From a virus, in the IMG/VR virus record IMGVR_UViG_3300030520_001131, positions 1 to 21,948 of that record: DNA of 21,948 nucleotides; one strand, 5' to 3'. The number at the start of each line of letters is the position of its first letter. Within the stretch, counting starts at the first letter, position 1. A model generated the notes under the pieces. That model was not told the DNA's origin, searched no databases, and saw nothing but the letters and a program-made list of their open reading frames with translations. Positions 1 through 8,488 of the stretch are shown here, piece by piece. Both the position numbers and the translations under genes were made by a program.

Positions 1-762
1 GTCCCAATTCGCGACTACTTTACCAACCCACTCTTCTTCAAATATCTCTGTAACATCGTGGGCTGGATACATTACCGGCTTCCAGGCATGTTTCTGACCA
101 ACCCAATTGCCGACCGGGTCAACGGACAGCTTTGGACGGTCCCTTGGGAGCTGTGGTGCTACGCCGCCCTAACCGGGGCTGCCCTGCTACGGGTCGTCAG
201 AGTCCGAGCGCTGTTCCTGGCGGCCACTGCCTTGGGTACGATCATCCTGTTCGCATTCGAGGTCTTCATCCATCACGGCCACATGGACCAGGAGAATGGG
301 GTGGCACCACCCGCCCTGCTGATGGCATTCCTGTCGGCGGTCTCGATCTATCTCTACCGGGACCGGTTGCCTTGGAGCGGTCGCCTTTGCCTTGTCAGCA
401 CAGCCGTGATGATCGCCCTGTTCCTGCTGCCGGGTGGCGACTATCTGCTCGGTTTCCCGGCCGCATACACCACAATTTATCTGGGGCTGCTAAACCCGCA
501 AAAGGTCGGCGTTCTCAAGGGCGCGGACTATAGCTACGGCCTCTACATCTACCACTACGTGATCCAGCAGGCCTTCGTCTTCCTCGTTCCCAGTGGCCGT
601 CACTGGTACATCGTCTTTCCCGTGGCGTTCGTGCTCGGCAGCGTTTTTGCTGGCTTCTCCTGGCACTTGATCGAGAAACCGGCGCTGCGGTCGCGAAAGT
701 ATCTGCCGAAGATCGAGCAGGTGATCGCCGCGCTGTCTCCGTGGAAGCCCAAAGCAGCTTAG
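1..762 (+). CDS. Acyltransferase family 3 membrane protein (C-terminal part, 5' end outside window)
   Basis: The reading frame is open from base 1 and ends at the TAG at 760-762, so about 253 C-terminal residues are present. The motif NGQLWTVPWELWCY is the conserved LWxxPxE block of acyltransferase-3 (OafA-like) enzymes, which transfer acetyl or other acyl groups to O-antigen, capsule or other surface glycans at the inner membrane. Six to seven hydrophobic segments follow, and the late motif YSYGLYIYHYVIQQ is also typical of the family. The catalytic His of the family would lie in the missing N-terminal part. The stop codon overlaps the stop of the convergent SGNH gene by two bases. Base composition is visibly less GC-rich than in the capsid/tail genes and similar to the SGNH gene. 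Family is confident; substrate is unknown. It could be a host gene or a phage serotype-conversion gene. Confidence 0.85.
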   Translation, partial: VPIRDYFTNPLFFKYLCNIVGWIHYRLPGMFLTNPIADRVNGQLWTVPWELWCYAALTGAALLRVVRVRALFLAATALGTIILFAFEVFIHHGHMDQENGVAPPALLMAFLSAVSIYLYRDRLPWSGRLCLVSTAVMIALFLLPGGDYLLGFPAAYTTIYLGLLNPQKVGVLKGADYSYGLYIYHYVIQQAFVFLVPSGRHWYIVFPVAFVLGSVFAGFSWHLIEKPALRSRKYLPKIEQVIAALSPWKPKAA

Positions 763-3386
763 TTGGAAACCTTTTCGTCTGTGCAACGGGAGAAGCGGAA
801 GGTAGCAGACACCGGAACTCCGCTATCGGAACCAACGAATATTTTCTGGGTCGCGCCAGGTGCCGTCATGCCCGTCGTATTTGTCGGTGGAGTGATCATC
901 TGAACCGTGATTGTTGTTCCGTTACCATTCGAAAGGTCCTTGTCGGTCATCTCGATGCCCGTTCCGCCGCCGCCCGCCTGCGCCCCCCAATTAGTATATG
1001 TGCTACCGAGGGAGCCCGGAGGCTCATAATTTCCGGACCCAACAGTGTCGATGGCGCTGATCGCGGGCCAGTAGACCCCCCAAAGGTGCCCATTCGGCCC
1101 AGCGCTAATCTGAACCTTGCATGACGCACGATGCTGATCGCCGGCAGTAATCAAGCTGGTTGTCATCGCCGCGATGGTGGACGACGTGAGGTTTATCGCC
1201 AATCCGCCGGACGCGGCCACACCCTGAACCTGAACGATGAAATCGTCATAGCCGTCGCCCAAGGGATTGGTCTCGACTCCAAAGAGAACGCCCAAGACGC
1301 CACTATTAAGGTCGGTCGTCTGAGCCGCCGCGAGGCCGAACGTCCAGTTGGTCGGGACAGCCAGCCCCGCGACCGGGTATCCGGTTGAAGGCGTTCCGCA
1401 ATGGCCATTGCAACTCGCCACGGTTGGTGTCGTGTAAAGTAGGTGAGAGAACACCGCGTTGGCGGCGATGCTGTTTGTATCCTGCTGGCCGACCGTGTTG
1501 GCGTTGGTCCCAGTCACCGCCCCAGGCGCAACTAGGTGAAGCTGGTTGTTGGTCAGATCGATGCAGTCGGCAATCGAACCCGCAGGCACATGCGACGACG
1601 GCGCGTAGATCTTCATTCCGGCCGAATAGATCGGCGGATAGCCGAGTCCCGATAGTGTCCCAGTGTTGCTTGATGTTGCGGTCGGGCTAAGCGCAGTCAT
1701 CCAGTAGTTGACCGTAGTCCCGGTGATGCTCGGGCACTGCGTCGCGTCATAAGTGTGCGATGTGGTTGCGCTGGACGTATTCCCGCCAAATAGAGAGTTG
1801 TTCACGGTAGGGAGCGCTAACGCCGGCGAAGTCCCCACCAACGGTGCGGCCGGAACCGCCATCGCCTTGGCGATCAGCGCCCCGGCGTAAGGTATTGGAT
1901 GCAGACCGTCGATCGAGAAAAACGGGATTGGAAGATAATTGGTGCCCGTAGCGGTGTCGTAAATCTGATCCCAGGTATCAACCACGGTCAACCAAGGACG
2001 ATTGCATTGCGCCCCGCTGATCGAAAACGTGTGACCAGAGATCGGCGCGGTGAACGATCCGCCGCAGCTCGCACTGTCCAGCCAATCGTGAATATCAGTG
2101 AGGTATGAGCCGCCGGAGTTGCTGGTCCAACGATATTGCAACACCACTTGGGCGCTCGCGTCGCCGGACGCGAACGAATAGACGCCCGTCGCTAGATTTA
2201 CGCAGTATTGGCCCGTCGACGGAGTGCAAGGATAGTTGACCGACGTCAACCTGATCCCGTCGCTTGCCCCGAGCGCGTTGGCGCTATTATTCGGTGCATA
2301 GTAGACACCGATGTCACTATAGAAACCCGATGCGTTTGTTGAAGTGATGGTGAAGGGCGTCGAAGCGGGGACGCTGTGCTTCTCCAATATCGCCGTCGCC
2401 AAGCCACGTGGGATCTCGTTTCCAGCGATCACCACCTTATTGGCACCCGCCGGCCCAAGTGTGTCGAAGATTGCCGCTTGGTTCCTCAGCGCCTGGAGCG
2501 TCGGCAGGTTGGCGTCGTTCGTCCCGGTCATGAAAAAGACCAGCTTGGCCGGGTCGCTAAACGCCGAATAGGAGCCGACGTTGGCCGAGTTGAAATTCGG
2601 ATCGGTCAGTGACCAGCCAGTTAACGTGGCATCCAGGCCATTCCAGAAGTTGTTTGTATGCACGGTTGGCGAGAACGTGATCGCCGTTCCGCTGGGGATC
2701 GTGTTGAGCGGCGCGGCGCTCAAGGTCACCAAGGTTCCGCTGACGGCAGCGACGGTAACCTGTGGGCCGAGATAGGACGGGCTCCCTTGCGGACTTGCGA
2801 AGACATACTCGCCGACGGTGATCCCGGTTCCATTCGCCACAGTCATGCCCGTGGTCGAGGTCGCCCCTGACGTGGTCGTATGCTGCCCTGTGAAACAGAC
2901 GCCCGAGCTGATAGTCGCGTTGTTACAATCGATGCCTGTCGCCTGAAGACGAGAATAGATGCCGGCGCTGGTCTGTGCGCCTACACCGTAGTTGTAGGTC
3001 GAGCTGAACAAGATTGCATTGTTGGTTTGCCACGGAAGCTCGGCCGCCCATGTGTTCGCGAAAGCATATTCCGTGCTGAACGCTGGAGAGGAGTAGATCG
3101 CATCGCCGGCGTTGGCCGCGCGGCTATCGCCATAAACCATCGCTAGATTGGCGAAGATTGGCGGTGGCGCATAAGATGGAGCGCTGACCCCCGGCACGTA
3201 GATCGTCGGTTGGCTCGCTATTCCGATGAAGGGGGCGCCGGGGGATTGGGCTTGGGCGGCGAGTTCGGGGCGGTGGTTCGAGGCGGGGGCGAATTTGTGG
3301 TCCGCGGCGGGTACGGACGCTGCTTGTGCGCCGGCGCCGAGTTGAGTCAGCGCGGCGGCGGCCAGGAGGGCGATCGGCCGTCGCAT
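759..3386 (-). CDS. Exported SGNH/GDSL-type hydrolase with beta-rich C-terminus (phage distal gene)
   Basis: 875 residues. The ATG at 3386 is chosen because it overlaps the stop of the upstream gene by one base (TGATG) and opens a signal-peptide-like segment; the open frame further upstream is Arg-rich antisense. Residues 1-22 are Sec-like: MRRP, a hydrophobic core, then an AQA cleavage site. All SGNH blocks are visible: GDS with Ser88 (VYGDSRAAN), block II YNYGVGAQTSAG near 131-142, GTND at 288-291, and DGLHP with Asp493 and His496. Such enzymes cleave acetyl or other esters on glycans or lipids. An extra beta-rich segment (about 168-245) sits between blocks II and III, and residues 510-875 are a Thr/Ser/Gly-rich beta region like tail fibres. 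The last-gene position suggests receptor binding or glycan deacetylation, but the signal peptide raises the alternative of a secreted surface-modifying enzyme. Confidence 0.8.
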   Translation of the reverse strand: MRRPIALLAAAALTQLGAGAQAASVPAADHKFAPASNHRPELAAQAQSPGAPFIGIASQPTIYVPGVSAPSYAPPPIFANLAMVYGDSRAANAGDAIYSSPAFSTEYAFANTWAAELPWQTNNAILFSSTYNYGVGAQTSAGIYSRLQATGIDCNNATISSGVCFTGQHTTTSGATSTTGMTVANGTGITVGEYVFASPQGSPSYLGPQVTVAAVSGTLVTLSAAPLNTIPSGTAITFSPTVHTNNFWNGLDATLTGWSLTDPNFNSANVGSYSAFSDPAKLVFFMTGTNDANLPTLQALRNQAAIFDTLGPAGANKVVIAGNEIPRGLATAILEKHSVPASTPFTITSTNASGFYSDIGVYYAPNNSANALGASDGIRLTSVNYPCTPSTGQYCVNLATGVYSFASGDASAQVVLQYRWTSNSGGSYLTDIHDWLDSASCGGSFTAPISGHTFSISGAQCNRPWLTVVDTWDQIYDTATGTNYLPIPFFSIDGLHPIPYAGALIAKAMAVPAAPLVGTSPALALPTVNNSLFGGNTSSATTSHTYDATQCPSITGTTVNYWMTALSPTATSSNTGTLSGLGYPPIYSAGMKIYAPSSHVPAGSIADCIDLTNNQLHLVAPGAVTGTNANTVGQQDTNSIAANAVFSHLLYTTPTVASCNGHCGTPSTGYPVAGLAVPTNWTFGLAAAQTTDLNSGVLGVLFGVETNPLGDGYDDFIVQVQGVAASGGLAINLTSSTIAAMTTSLITAGDQHRASCKVQISAGPNGHLWGVYWPAISAIDTVGSGNYEPPGSLGSTYTNWGAQAGGGGTGIEMTDKDLSNGNGTTITVQMITPPTNTTGMTAPGATQKIFVGSDSGVPVSATFRFSRCTDEKVSN

Positions 3387-3790
3387 CAGTACACCTCGTA
3401 TCCGGTGACCGCCTGGGTTCCGCTGGCGGTCACGGCGTAGAGGTCGCCGGTGAAGGCGATGGTGATCGAGGCGCCGGCGACGCCGGGCAGCATCACGCCG
3501 GTGGCGGCGGTGACGCTCGCGCCGCCCAGATAGATCGGGGTCGTTCCGCTGTTGATCACGGTCACGAACTGGCGCTGGGTCCGCGCCACGGCCAGCGGCG
3601 TCGGCGTGGTGGTCACGCTGGCCTGGAACGGCGCCAGGTTGGCGGGCGGGATCGCCTGGACCCCCGCGGCGGGGATGTTGGTCGAGCCGCCGGGGAGACG
3701 GTAGCTGCCCACGGTGGGGCCGACTTGGGCGTTGGCGTCCGTGGCGCAGACAAGCGCCAGCGCGCCCAGGATGGACGGGAGTGTCTTCAT
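3386..3790 (-). CDS. Small exported protein of unknown function in tail module
   Basis: 134 residues, preceded by a strong ribosome site (AAGGAG 8 bases before the ATG). The N-terminus is a clear Sec signal peptide: MKT, a hydrophobic core, then ANA|Q near residue 22. The Cys in the core does not fit a lipobox, because the residue before it is Val. The mature part is Gly/Ala/Thr/Val-rich, and its C-terminal half (VTVINSGTTPIYLGG onward, about 75-134) has the pattern of small beta-sandwich phage decoration or fibre domains. It lies 39 bp after the hub gene and overlaps the SGNH gene by one base, so it is probably co-translated with the SGNH gene. I do not recognise a named family. It could be a fibre accessory or chaperone for the SGNH protein, or a periplasmic protein. 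Confidence 0.75.
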   Translation of the reverse strand: MKTLPSILGALALVCATDANAQVGPTVGSYRLPGGSTNIPAAGVQAIPPANLAPFQASVTTTPTPLAVARTQRQFVTVINSGTTPIYLGGASVTAATGVMLPGVAGASITIAFTGDLYAVTASGTQAVTGYEVY

Positions 3791-3829
3791 CGGGTTCTCC
3801 TTGGATCAGGTCAAGCGGGAGCCGGCGGC

Positions 3830-6800
3830 TCAGTTCGAAACGATTTGCACTTGCCCGGCGCGCGCCGGATCGCCGGCCGCCGACGACGATCCGGCCGTGT
3901 TCGACACGTTGCCGCCGCTCGCCGCGCCCCCGACATTGCCGGCGTTGGCCGCCTCGCCGCCGCCCGCGTTCAGGCTGAATGACGGCGACGAACAGGACGC
4001 GGTTGTCTGCGTTCCGTTGCTTTCCGAGCCGCCGCCGATGTTGATGCTCGATCCTGCCGCGCCCGCCGCAAAGGTGATCGACGTGGAGCCAGGCGTTCCG
4101 CTGCCTTGCCAAACCACGATGCCGCCCGACGCGCCCTGGACGTCGGTATGGGTGTCGCCGCCCCCGTCGCCGCCCCTGGCGGTGATCGTGAACTCAGCGC
4201 GCGCGTTCAGCGGAAGCACGAACGGACTGGAGCCGCCGGCGGCGGTGTCGCACAGCACCACGCCGGCCGGGATGACGCCGCTGATACATTGCCAAACGCC
4301 GCCCTTCAGAATGAAGGTCGCATCGGCGTAGCCGGGGATCGGCAGCGAATTGTTGATCCAGATCGCGTTGTCGCCCAGCGACGGGTTGGTGCTCAGCGGG
4401 TTGGTTCCGGTTGGACCAAAGACCTGATTGTTGGTCGCGCCGGGCTGGATCGTGCTGTCCGTGGCGGCGGCGGCCTGGCTGGTGATCGAGCCCGCTTGCG
4501 TTGGGATAACGGTCGGCGATCCGGCGGTCAGCGCGGCCTGGAGCGTCGCGTTGTTGATCGCCTCGGTCCCGGTCAGACCAGCGAGGTTGACGGGGCGAGA
4601 GCTGACGCTGGTCCAGATCGCGGTGTTTCCGAGCCCCGCGCCATCGGTGATGTCGCTGGTCGAGGTGACGTGGTTGGCCGCGACCTCCCAGGTTCCAGAG
4701 ACGTTCAGATAGGTCACGTTCGGCGTGACGCCGGTATAGACCCAGATGTCGCCGTTCGAACCGCCGCTGGGCGCGCTCGCGCCGTAGGTCGTAACATTCT
4801 TGGTGGCGTTGTTGGCCGGGGCGTTCGCCTGCCCGACGATGTTGGTCCACTGCGCCGTCAGGCCCAGGCCAGCGCCGTCGGTCAGCTGGTTGGTGTTCAG
4901 CGTATAGGTCCCGACCGGCGTCCACGATCCGCTCTGGTAGAGATTGATGGTGTTCGGGTTGACCGCTGTGTCGACCCAGATGTCGCCGTTGGTCGGCGCG
5001 GGGGTCGAGGGGGCCGTTCCGGCATATGTGGTGACGTTCTTGGTGGCGCCAGATTGGGCGTTGGGGCCCGGCGTAAACGTCGGAAAGGCCGTCTGGCCGG
5101 GCGCGGCGCCGGAGACGAACGGCTGGGCGAGCGATATTCCGTAGGACCCCGCGCCCGTGCTCGCGACGGCGCATTGGAGCAGAGCGGTGCGGGCGTTCGA
5201 TGGCGCCGTCTCCATGCCCTGGACGAGCTGTGCGAAACCCAGCGTCGTGCTCGCCACGCCGACGCCCAAGATTTGCGCGCCGGTACCGTCGTACCAGTAG
5301 ATAACGAGGGCGACGCCGACGCCATTGGTCGTCCCGATCAGCCCTTTGATCGCGAGCTGCTCGCCGCCCGTCACCGGGAAAAACGAAGAATTGATGTAGA
5401 GGTATTGGCCTGACGCGGTGGCCGTCGCCGTCGCTTCGAATGTGCTGTAGCCCGACACCTGAACGACCTGCTCGGCAAAGCCAGTCATCCCGGTCGCGCC
5501 GGCCGCCCAGTCGACGCTCGCGCCCAGTTCGAACAGCGACAGCGGAACCCGGTTGACGCCGACCGCCGGAACATTCGCGTTGGCGACCTCTGACGGCGAC
5601 AGCGAAGATGTGGCCAAGGCGCCCTGGTTCACGACGCTCGGCGCCACGGCCGCGGCGATCAAGATGTCGGTCCCGATCTGGGTGATTCCGGTCTGGACGC
5701 CGCCCACGATATAGGCGATGCCGACGTCGTAGGATTGGCCGGAGACGATCGCCGGCAGGTACATCGTGGTCGAGCTGTCGGCGAATGCGCCTCCCGACAC
5801 CCACGGCGTCGCGCCATGCACGCGGGTGAACGTCTGGATCGCGGTCGCGGACGGGTTGTCTGCCACCGCGCCACTCGGGCTGACCGCGGTGATCTCCAAG
5901 ACAGGAACAACGACCCCGCCGGATGAAAGCGTCGCGCCGGCCGCCGTCCATGACGCGGGATTGGGCGCATTCGCCGCGACGGGGTTCGGAACGGCCGAAT
6001 AGGTGATGCAGTCCGCCAGGGATTGAAGCGCCTGGCCGTAGAGGTTGAAGCTTTGGAACTTCAGATAGACGGTCTCGCCGGAATTGATGTCCAGATAGGG
6101 GAAGTCGAAGATCGCATCATCCAGGCGAACGAAGGCGTCGCCGACATTGTGGGTCGAGATCGGCGTGTTCTGGAATCCGCGCCGGATATAGGTCCCGAGA
6201 TTGTAGCGGCTTGGGTTGGTCAGGGTCGCGGTTTCGTAGCCGACCAGCTCGCCGCCGATCCAGCTGGTGGTCGCGCCATTGTCGACGGAGGCCTGCGAAG
6301 CCCCCGCCAAGGCGCCCCCGGACCAGCCGAGATCGACCGACAGCGTGTCGGCGGTGTCCGGGTCCGCGTGGGGGGGAAACGATGCGGTGAGCAATCCGTA
6401 GCGCGCGGGGCTGGTGATCGTGCCGATCTCGTTGAAGTCGGTCCCGTCGATGCTGATCCAGACGTTGCAGCCGCCCCAGTTCGGGCCGCCCGCGACGGCG
6501 GCGAACATGGTCGATCCGCCATCGTTGAGCGCAGCGGGCGGGTTGAAGACGATTGGGGCGGCCGGCGTGGTGGTCGTTGCCGCGTAGACTCCGAGGGCGA
6601 CGCCCTGCCGGAGCTGCGCCTGGCTGACCCAGATCGCGTTCGAGCCGTCGCCGGTCCAGGTGTTGTCGGCGCTGTCGTCGTCAGCGTAGACGAACCAGTT
6701 GAGCAGTCCGGCCGGGAGCGCCGTCGCCTGCACTGTGATGAAACACTGCCAGATGCCCGAAACCAGCGTCGGCTCGACGCCGTAACCGATCAGCGTGACA

Positions 6801-8488
6801 TTGCCCGGATAGGTTCCGGAAGTCTCGTAGACGTTCAGCACCACGCCGGCCGAAAGGTCGAAGACCACATTCCAGCCGTCGCCGTCGCCGTCGCCGCAGC
6901 GCAATTCGGCGATGTGGTGCGCGCCGGCCTGCAGGCACGCGCCGAAGGTATAGCTCACGCCAGCGAACAGATAGCTGCTCGACACGGCCTGGATGACCTG
7001 GTGCGCGCCGTTTAGGCCAGATGTTGGGATGATCGCGTGGGCGGTGGAGAATCCATACTGATCGCTCTGGGTCCCGCTGCTTATCGTCGCGTCCGACAAC
7101 CCCCAGGCGGAGGATTGCGAGATGTCGCCGCTCCAAAGCAGCAGGTTCGCCTCGACCCCGCCGGGATCGATATTGGTGTCGCGCGAGACCGCCGCGCCGG
7201 TTTGCATGGTGTAGAGCGGCGCGTGGCTGACCCCGACGGGGAAGTCCTCGGCGATGATGGCGCGGCAGGCGTCCTCGTCATCGTCGATCTGGACGATCCG
7301 CACGGGACAGGCGTTCAGGCCCAGGGCGGTGTCGGTCAGCTCCAGGATGTCGCCGGGCTCCAGCAGCGCGAACTGCCAGCCCAGGGTGAACTTGAATTGC
7401 GAGCGGATATAGAGCGTGCGCTGAAGAAAGAGCTGGGCCGACAGGGCCGCGACGGTGGGGGTTGCGATGCAGTGGACGGTGTCCGGATCCTTCCGCCTCA
7501 TGCCATACTGAGCCACGTTGGCCGCATCGGACGCCAGGGCGATGGCCATGTTGTATTCGTTGGTCCGGTCCAGATATTCCAACTGGACCACGTTATAGGC
7601 GTCGGACTGGTCCTCGATGTCGATGGTCAGCGGGTCGTCGCCGGCCGCCTGCGGGATATAGTCGTCGTCGTTCAACGAATAGACCGGCGTGTTGTTCGGC
7701 GCATAGGTTCTGCCGTTCCCCGTGAGCGCGGTGTCGCCATAGGGAAGGAATTTCAGCAGGCCCTCGGACCAGACGCAGGTCGAGTTGGTGGCCTTGAGCA
7801 GCTCGGTCAAAAAGTCCGAGGCGCTGCGCTGGCTGTCGATCACCGGCGAGACCAGCAGGCCCGCGGCCAGGCAGTAGTCCTGGTACTGGGTCAGGTCGCC
7901 CAGCAGGCCGCTCGCCCAGGATGGGACGCCGTAACGGACGTTGGTGAAGAAGTCCGTGACCACCAGCGAGGGATCCGCGTCCGGCGTGCCGGCGACGCCG
8001 AAGCTGGCCGTGCGCACCACCTCGAAACTGTGGTTGGGCGTCTGGGCGCCGGAATCCAGCGCGTAGTTGGACTGGTAGGCGATGGTCAAGCCGCTGTAGC
8101 CTATGGCGTGGGCGGCGTGGTTGGAGGTCAGGTACGACCAGACAGGCTGGCCGATCGCGCCGGTGTTCAGGTTCAAATTGGCCTGGGCCAGGGCGGTCTT
8201 GGCGGCGTTGGTATAGACCTTGCCGTCGACATAGATGGTCGAGACGCTGTCGATCGGGCCTTCGCAGAGGGCCAGGATCACGGTCGCCGAATAGGAATAG
8301 CCGGTGGTCGTGCCGCCCTTGGACGCCGCGGCCGTCTGGGACTTGGACTTGAAGTCCAGATAGTCGACCAGGTTGCACTTGCAGCGGAACGTGCCCCAAC
8401 CGACGGGGACATTGAGGCCGAGGGCGGAGGTCTGGACCTGGATCCCGGCATAGCGGGTGATGGTGCTGGATGCGGATCTACCGGCCAT
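3830..8488 (-). CDS. Phage tail hub/tip protein (J-like, host specificity)
   Basis: 1552 residues, with an excellent ribosome site (AAAGGAGG at 8496-8503) and an 11-base overlap with the NlpC/P60 gene. Residues 1-445 match the Phage-tail_3/J-like hub: VDYLDF, ALCEGPIDSVSTIYVDGK, a DFFTNVRYGVPSWASGLL segment near 179-196, and LEPGDILELTD near 376-386. A Trp/Asp-rich jelly-roll-like domain interrupts the hub at about 447-640; hub-like sequence resumes at 675-830. A second jelly-roll-like segment lies at about 980-1126. Two tandem repeats of about 70 residues (1148-1222 and 1227-1293; shared ATKNVTTY, NGDIWV, LTDGAGLG/ITDGAGLG) follow. The last 125 residues are a glycine-rich domain like those at receptor-binding tail tips. 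The role is closing the tail tube and contacting the host surface. It is far longer than the usual hub because of these additions. Confidence 0.88.
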   Translation of the reverse strand: MAGRSASSTITRYAGIQVQTSALGLNVPVGWGTFRCKCNLVDYLDFKSKSQTAAASKGGTTTGYSYSATVILALCEGPIDSVSTIYVDGKVYTNAAKTALAQANLNLNTGAIGQPVWSYLTSNHAAHAIGYSGLTIAYQSNYALDSGAQTPNHSFEVVRTASFGVAGTPDADPSLVVTDFFTNVRYGVPSWASGLLGDLTQYQDYCLAAGLLVSPVIDSQRSASDFLTELLKATNSTCVWSEGLLKFLPYGDTALTGNGRTYAPNNTPVYSLNDDDYIPQAAGDDPLTIDIEDQSDAYNVVQLEYLDRTNEYNMAIALASDAANVAQYGMRRKDPDTVHCIATPTVAALSAQLFLQRTLYIRSQFKFTLGWQFALLEPGDILELTDTALGLNACPVRIVQIDDDEDACRAIIAEDFPVGVSHAPLYTMQTGAAVSRDTNIDPGGVEANLLLWSGDISQSSAWGLSDATISSGTQSDQYGFSTAHAIIPTSGLNGAHQVIQAVSSSYLFAGVSYTFGACLQAGAHHIAELRCGDGDGDGWNVVFDLSAGVVLNVYETSGTYPGNVTLIGYGVEPTLVSGIWQCFITVQATALPAGLLNWFVYADDDSADNTWTGDGSNAIWVSQAQLRQGVALGVYAATTTTPAAPIVFNPPAALNDGGSTMFAAVAGGPNWGGCNVWISIDGTDFNEIGTITSPARYGLLTASFPPHADPDTADTLSVDLGWSGGALAGASQASVDNGATTSWIGGELVGYETATLTNPSRYNLGTYIRRGFQNTPISTHNVGDAFVRLDDAIFDFPYLDINSGETVYLKFQSFNLYGQALQSLADCITYSAVPNPVAANAPNPASWTAAGATLSSGGVVVPVLEITAVSPSGAVADNPSATAIQTFTRVHGATPWVSGGAFADSSTTMYLPAIVSGQSYDVGIAYIVGGVQTGITQIGTDILIAAAVAPSVVNQGALATSSLSPSEVANANVPAVGVNRVPLSLFELGASVDWAAGATGMTGFAEQVVQVSGYSTFEATATATASGQYLYINSSFFPVTGGEQLAIKGLIGTTNGVGVALVIYWYDGTGAQILGVGVASTTLGFAQLVQGMETAPSNARTALLQCAVASTGAGSYGISLAQPFVSGAAPGQTAFPTFTPGPNAQSGATKNVTTYAGTAPSTPAPTNGDIWVDTAVNPNTINLYQSGSWTPVGTYTLNTNQLTDGAGLGLTAQWTNIVGQANAPANNATKNVTTYGASAPSGGSNGDIWVYTGVTPNVTYLNVSGTWEVAANHVTSTSDITDGAGLGNTAIWTSVSSRPVNLAGLTGTEAINNATLQAALTAGSPTVIPTQAGSITSQAAAATDSTIQPGATNNQVFGPTGTNPLSTNPSLGDNAIWINNSLPIPGYADATFILKGGVWQCISGVIPAGVVLCDTAAGGSSPFVLPLNARAEFTITARGGDGGGDTHTDVQGASGGIVVWQGSGTPGSTSITFAAGAAGSSINIGGGSESNGTQTTASCSSPSFSLNAGGGEAANAGNVGGAASGGNVSNTAGSSSAAGDPARAGQVQIVSN

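Noticed and set aside
3720-3790. Lipoprotein signal in the 134-residue protein
   Set aside because: The Cys in the hydrophobic core is preceded by Val, not by the small residue a lipobox needs; a signal peptidase I site (ANA) follows.
3387-4112. Upstream extension of the SGNH reading frame to a 1117-residue protein
   Set aside because: The added part is Arg-rich antisense of two well-supported genes, and the start at 3386 has a coupled TGATG junction and a signal peptide.
4610-5047. Possible CRISPR-like or intergenic repeat array
   Set aside because: The repeats are in frame inside the hub gene, about 70 codons long and diverged, so they are protein repeats.
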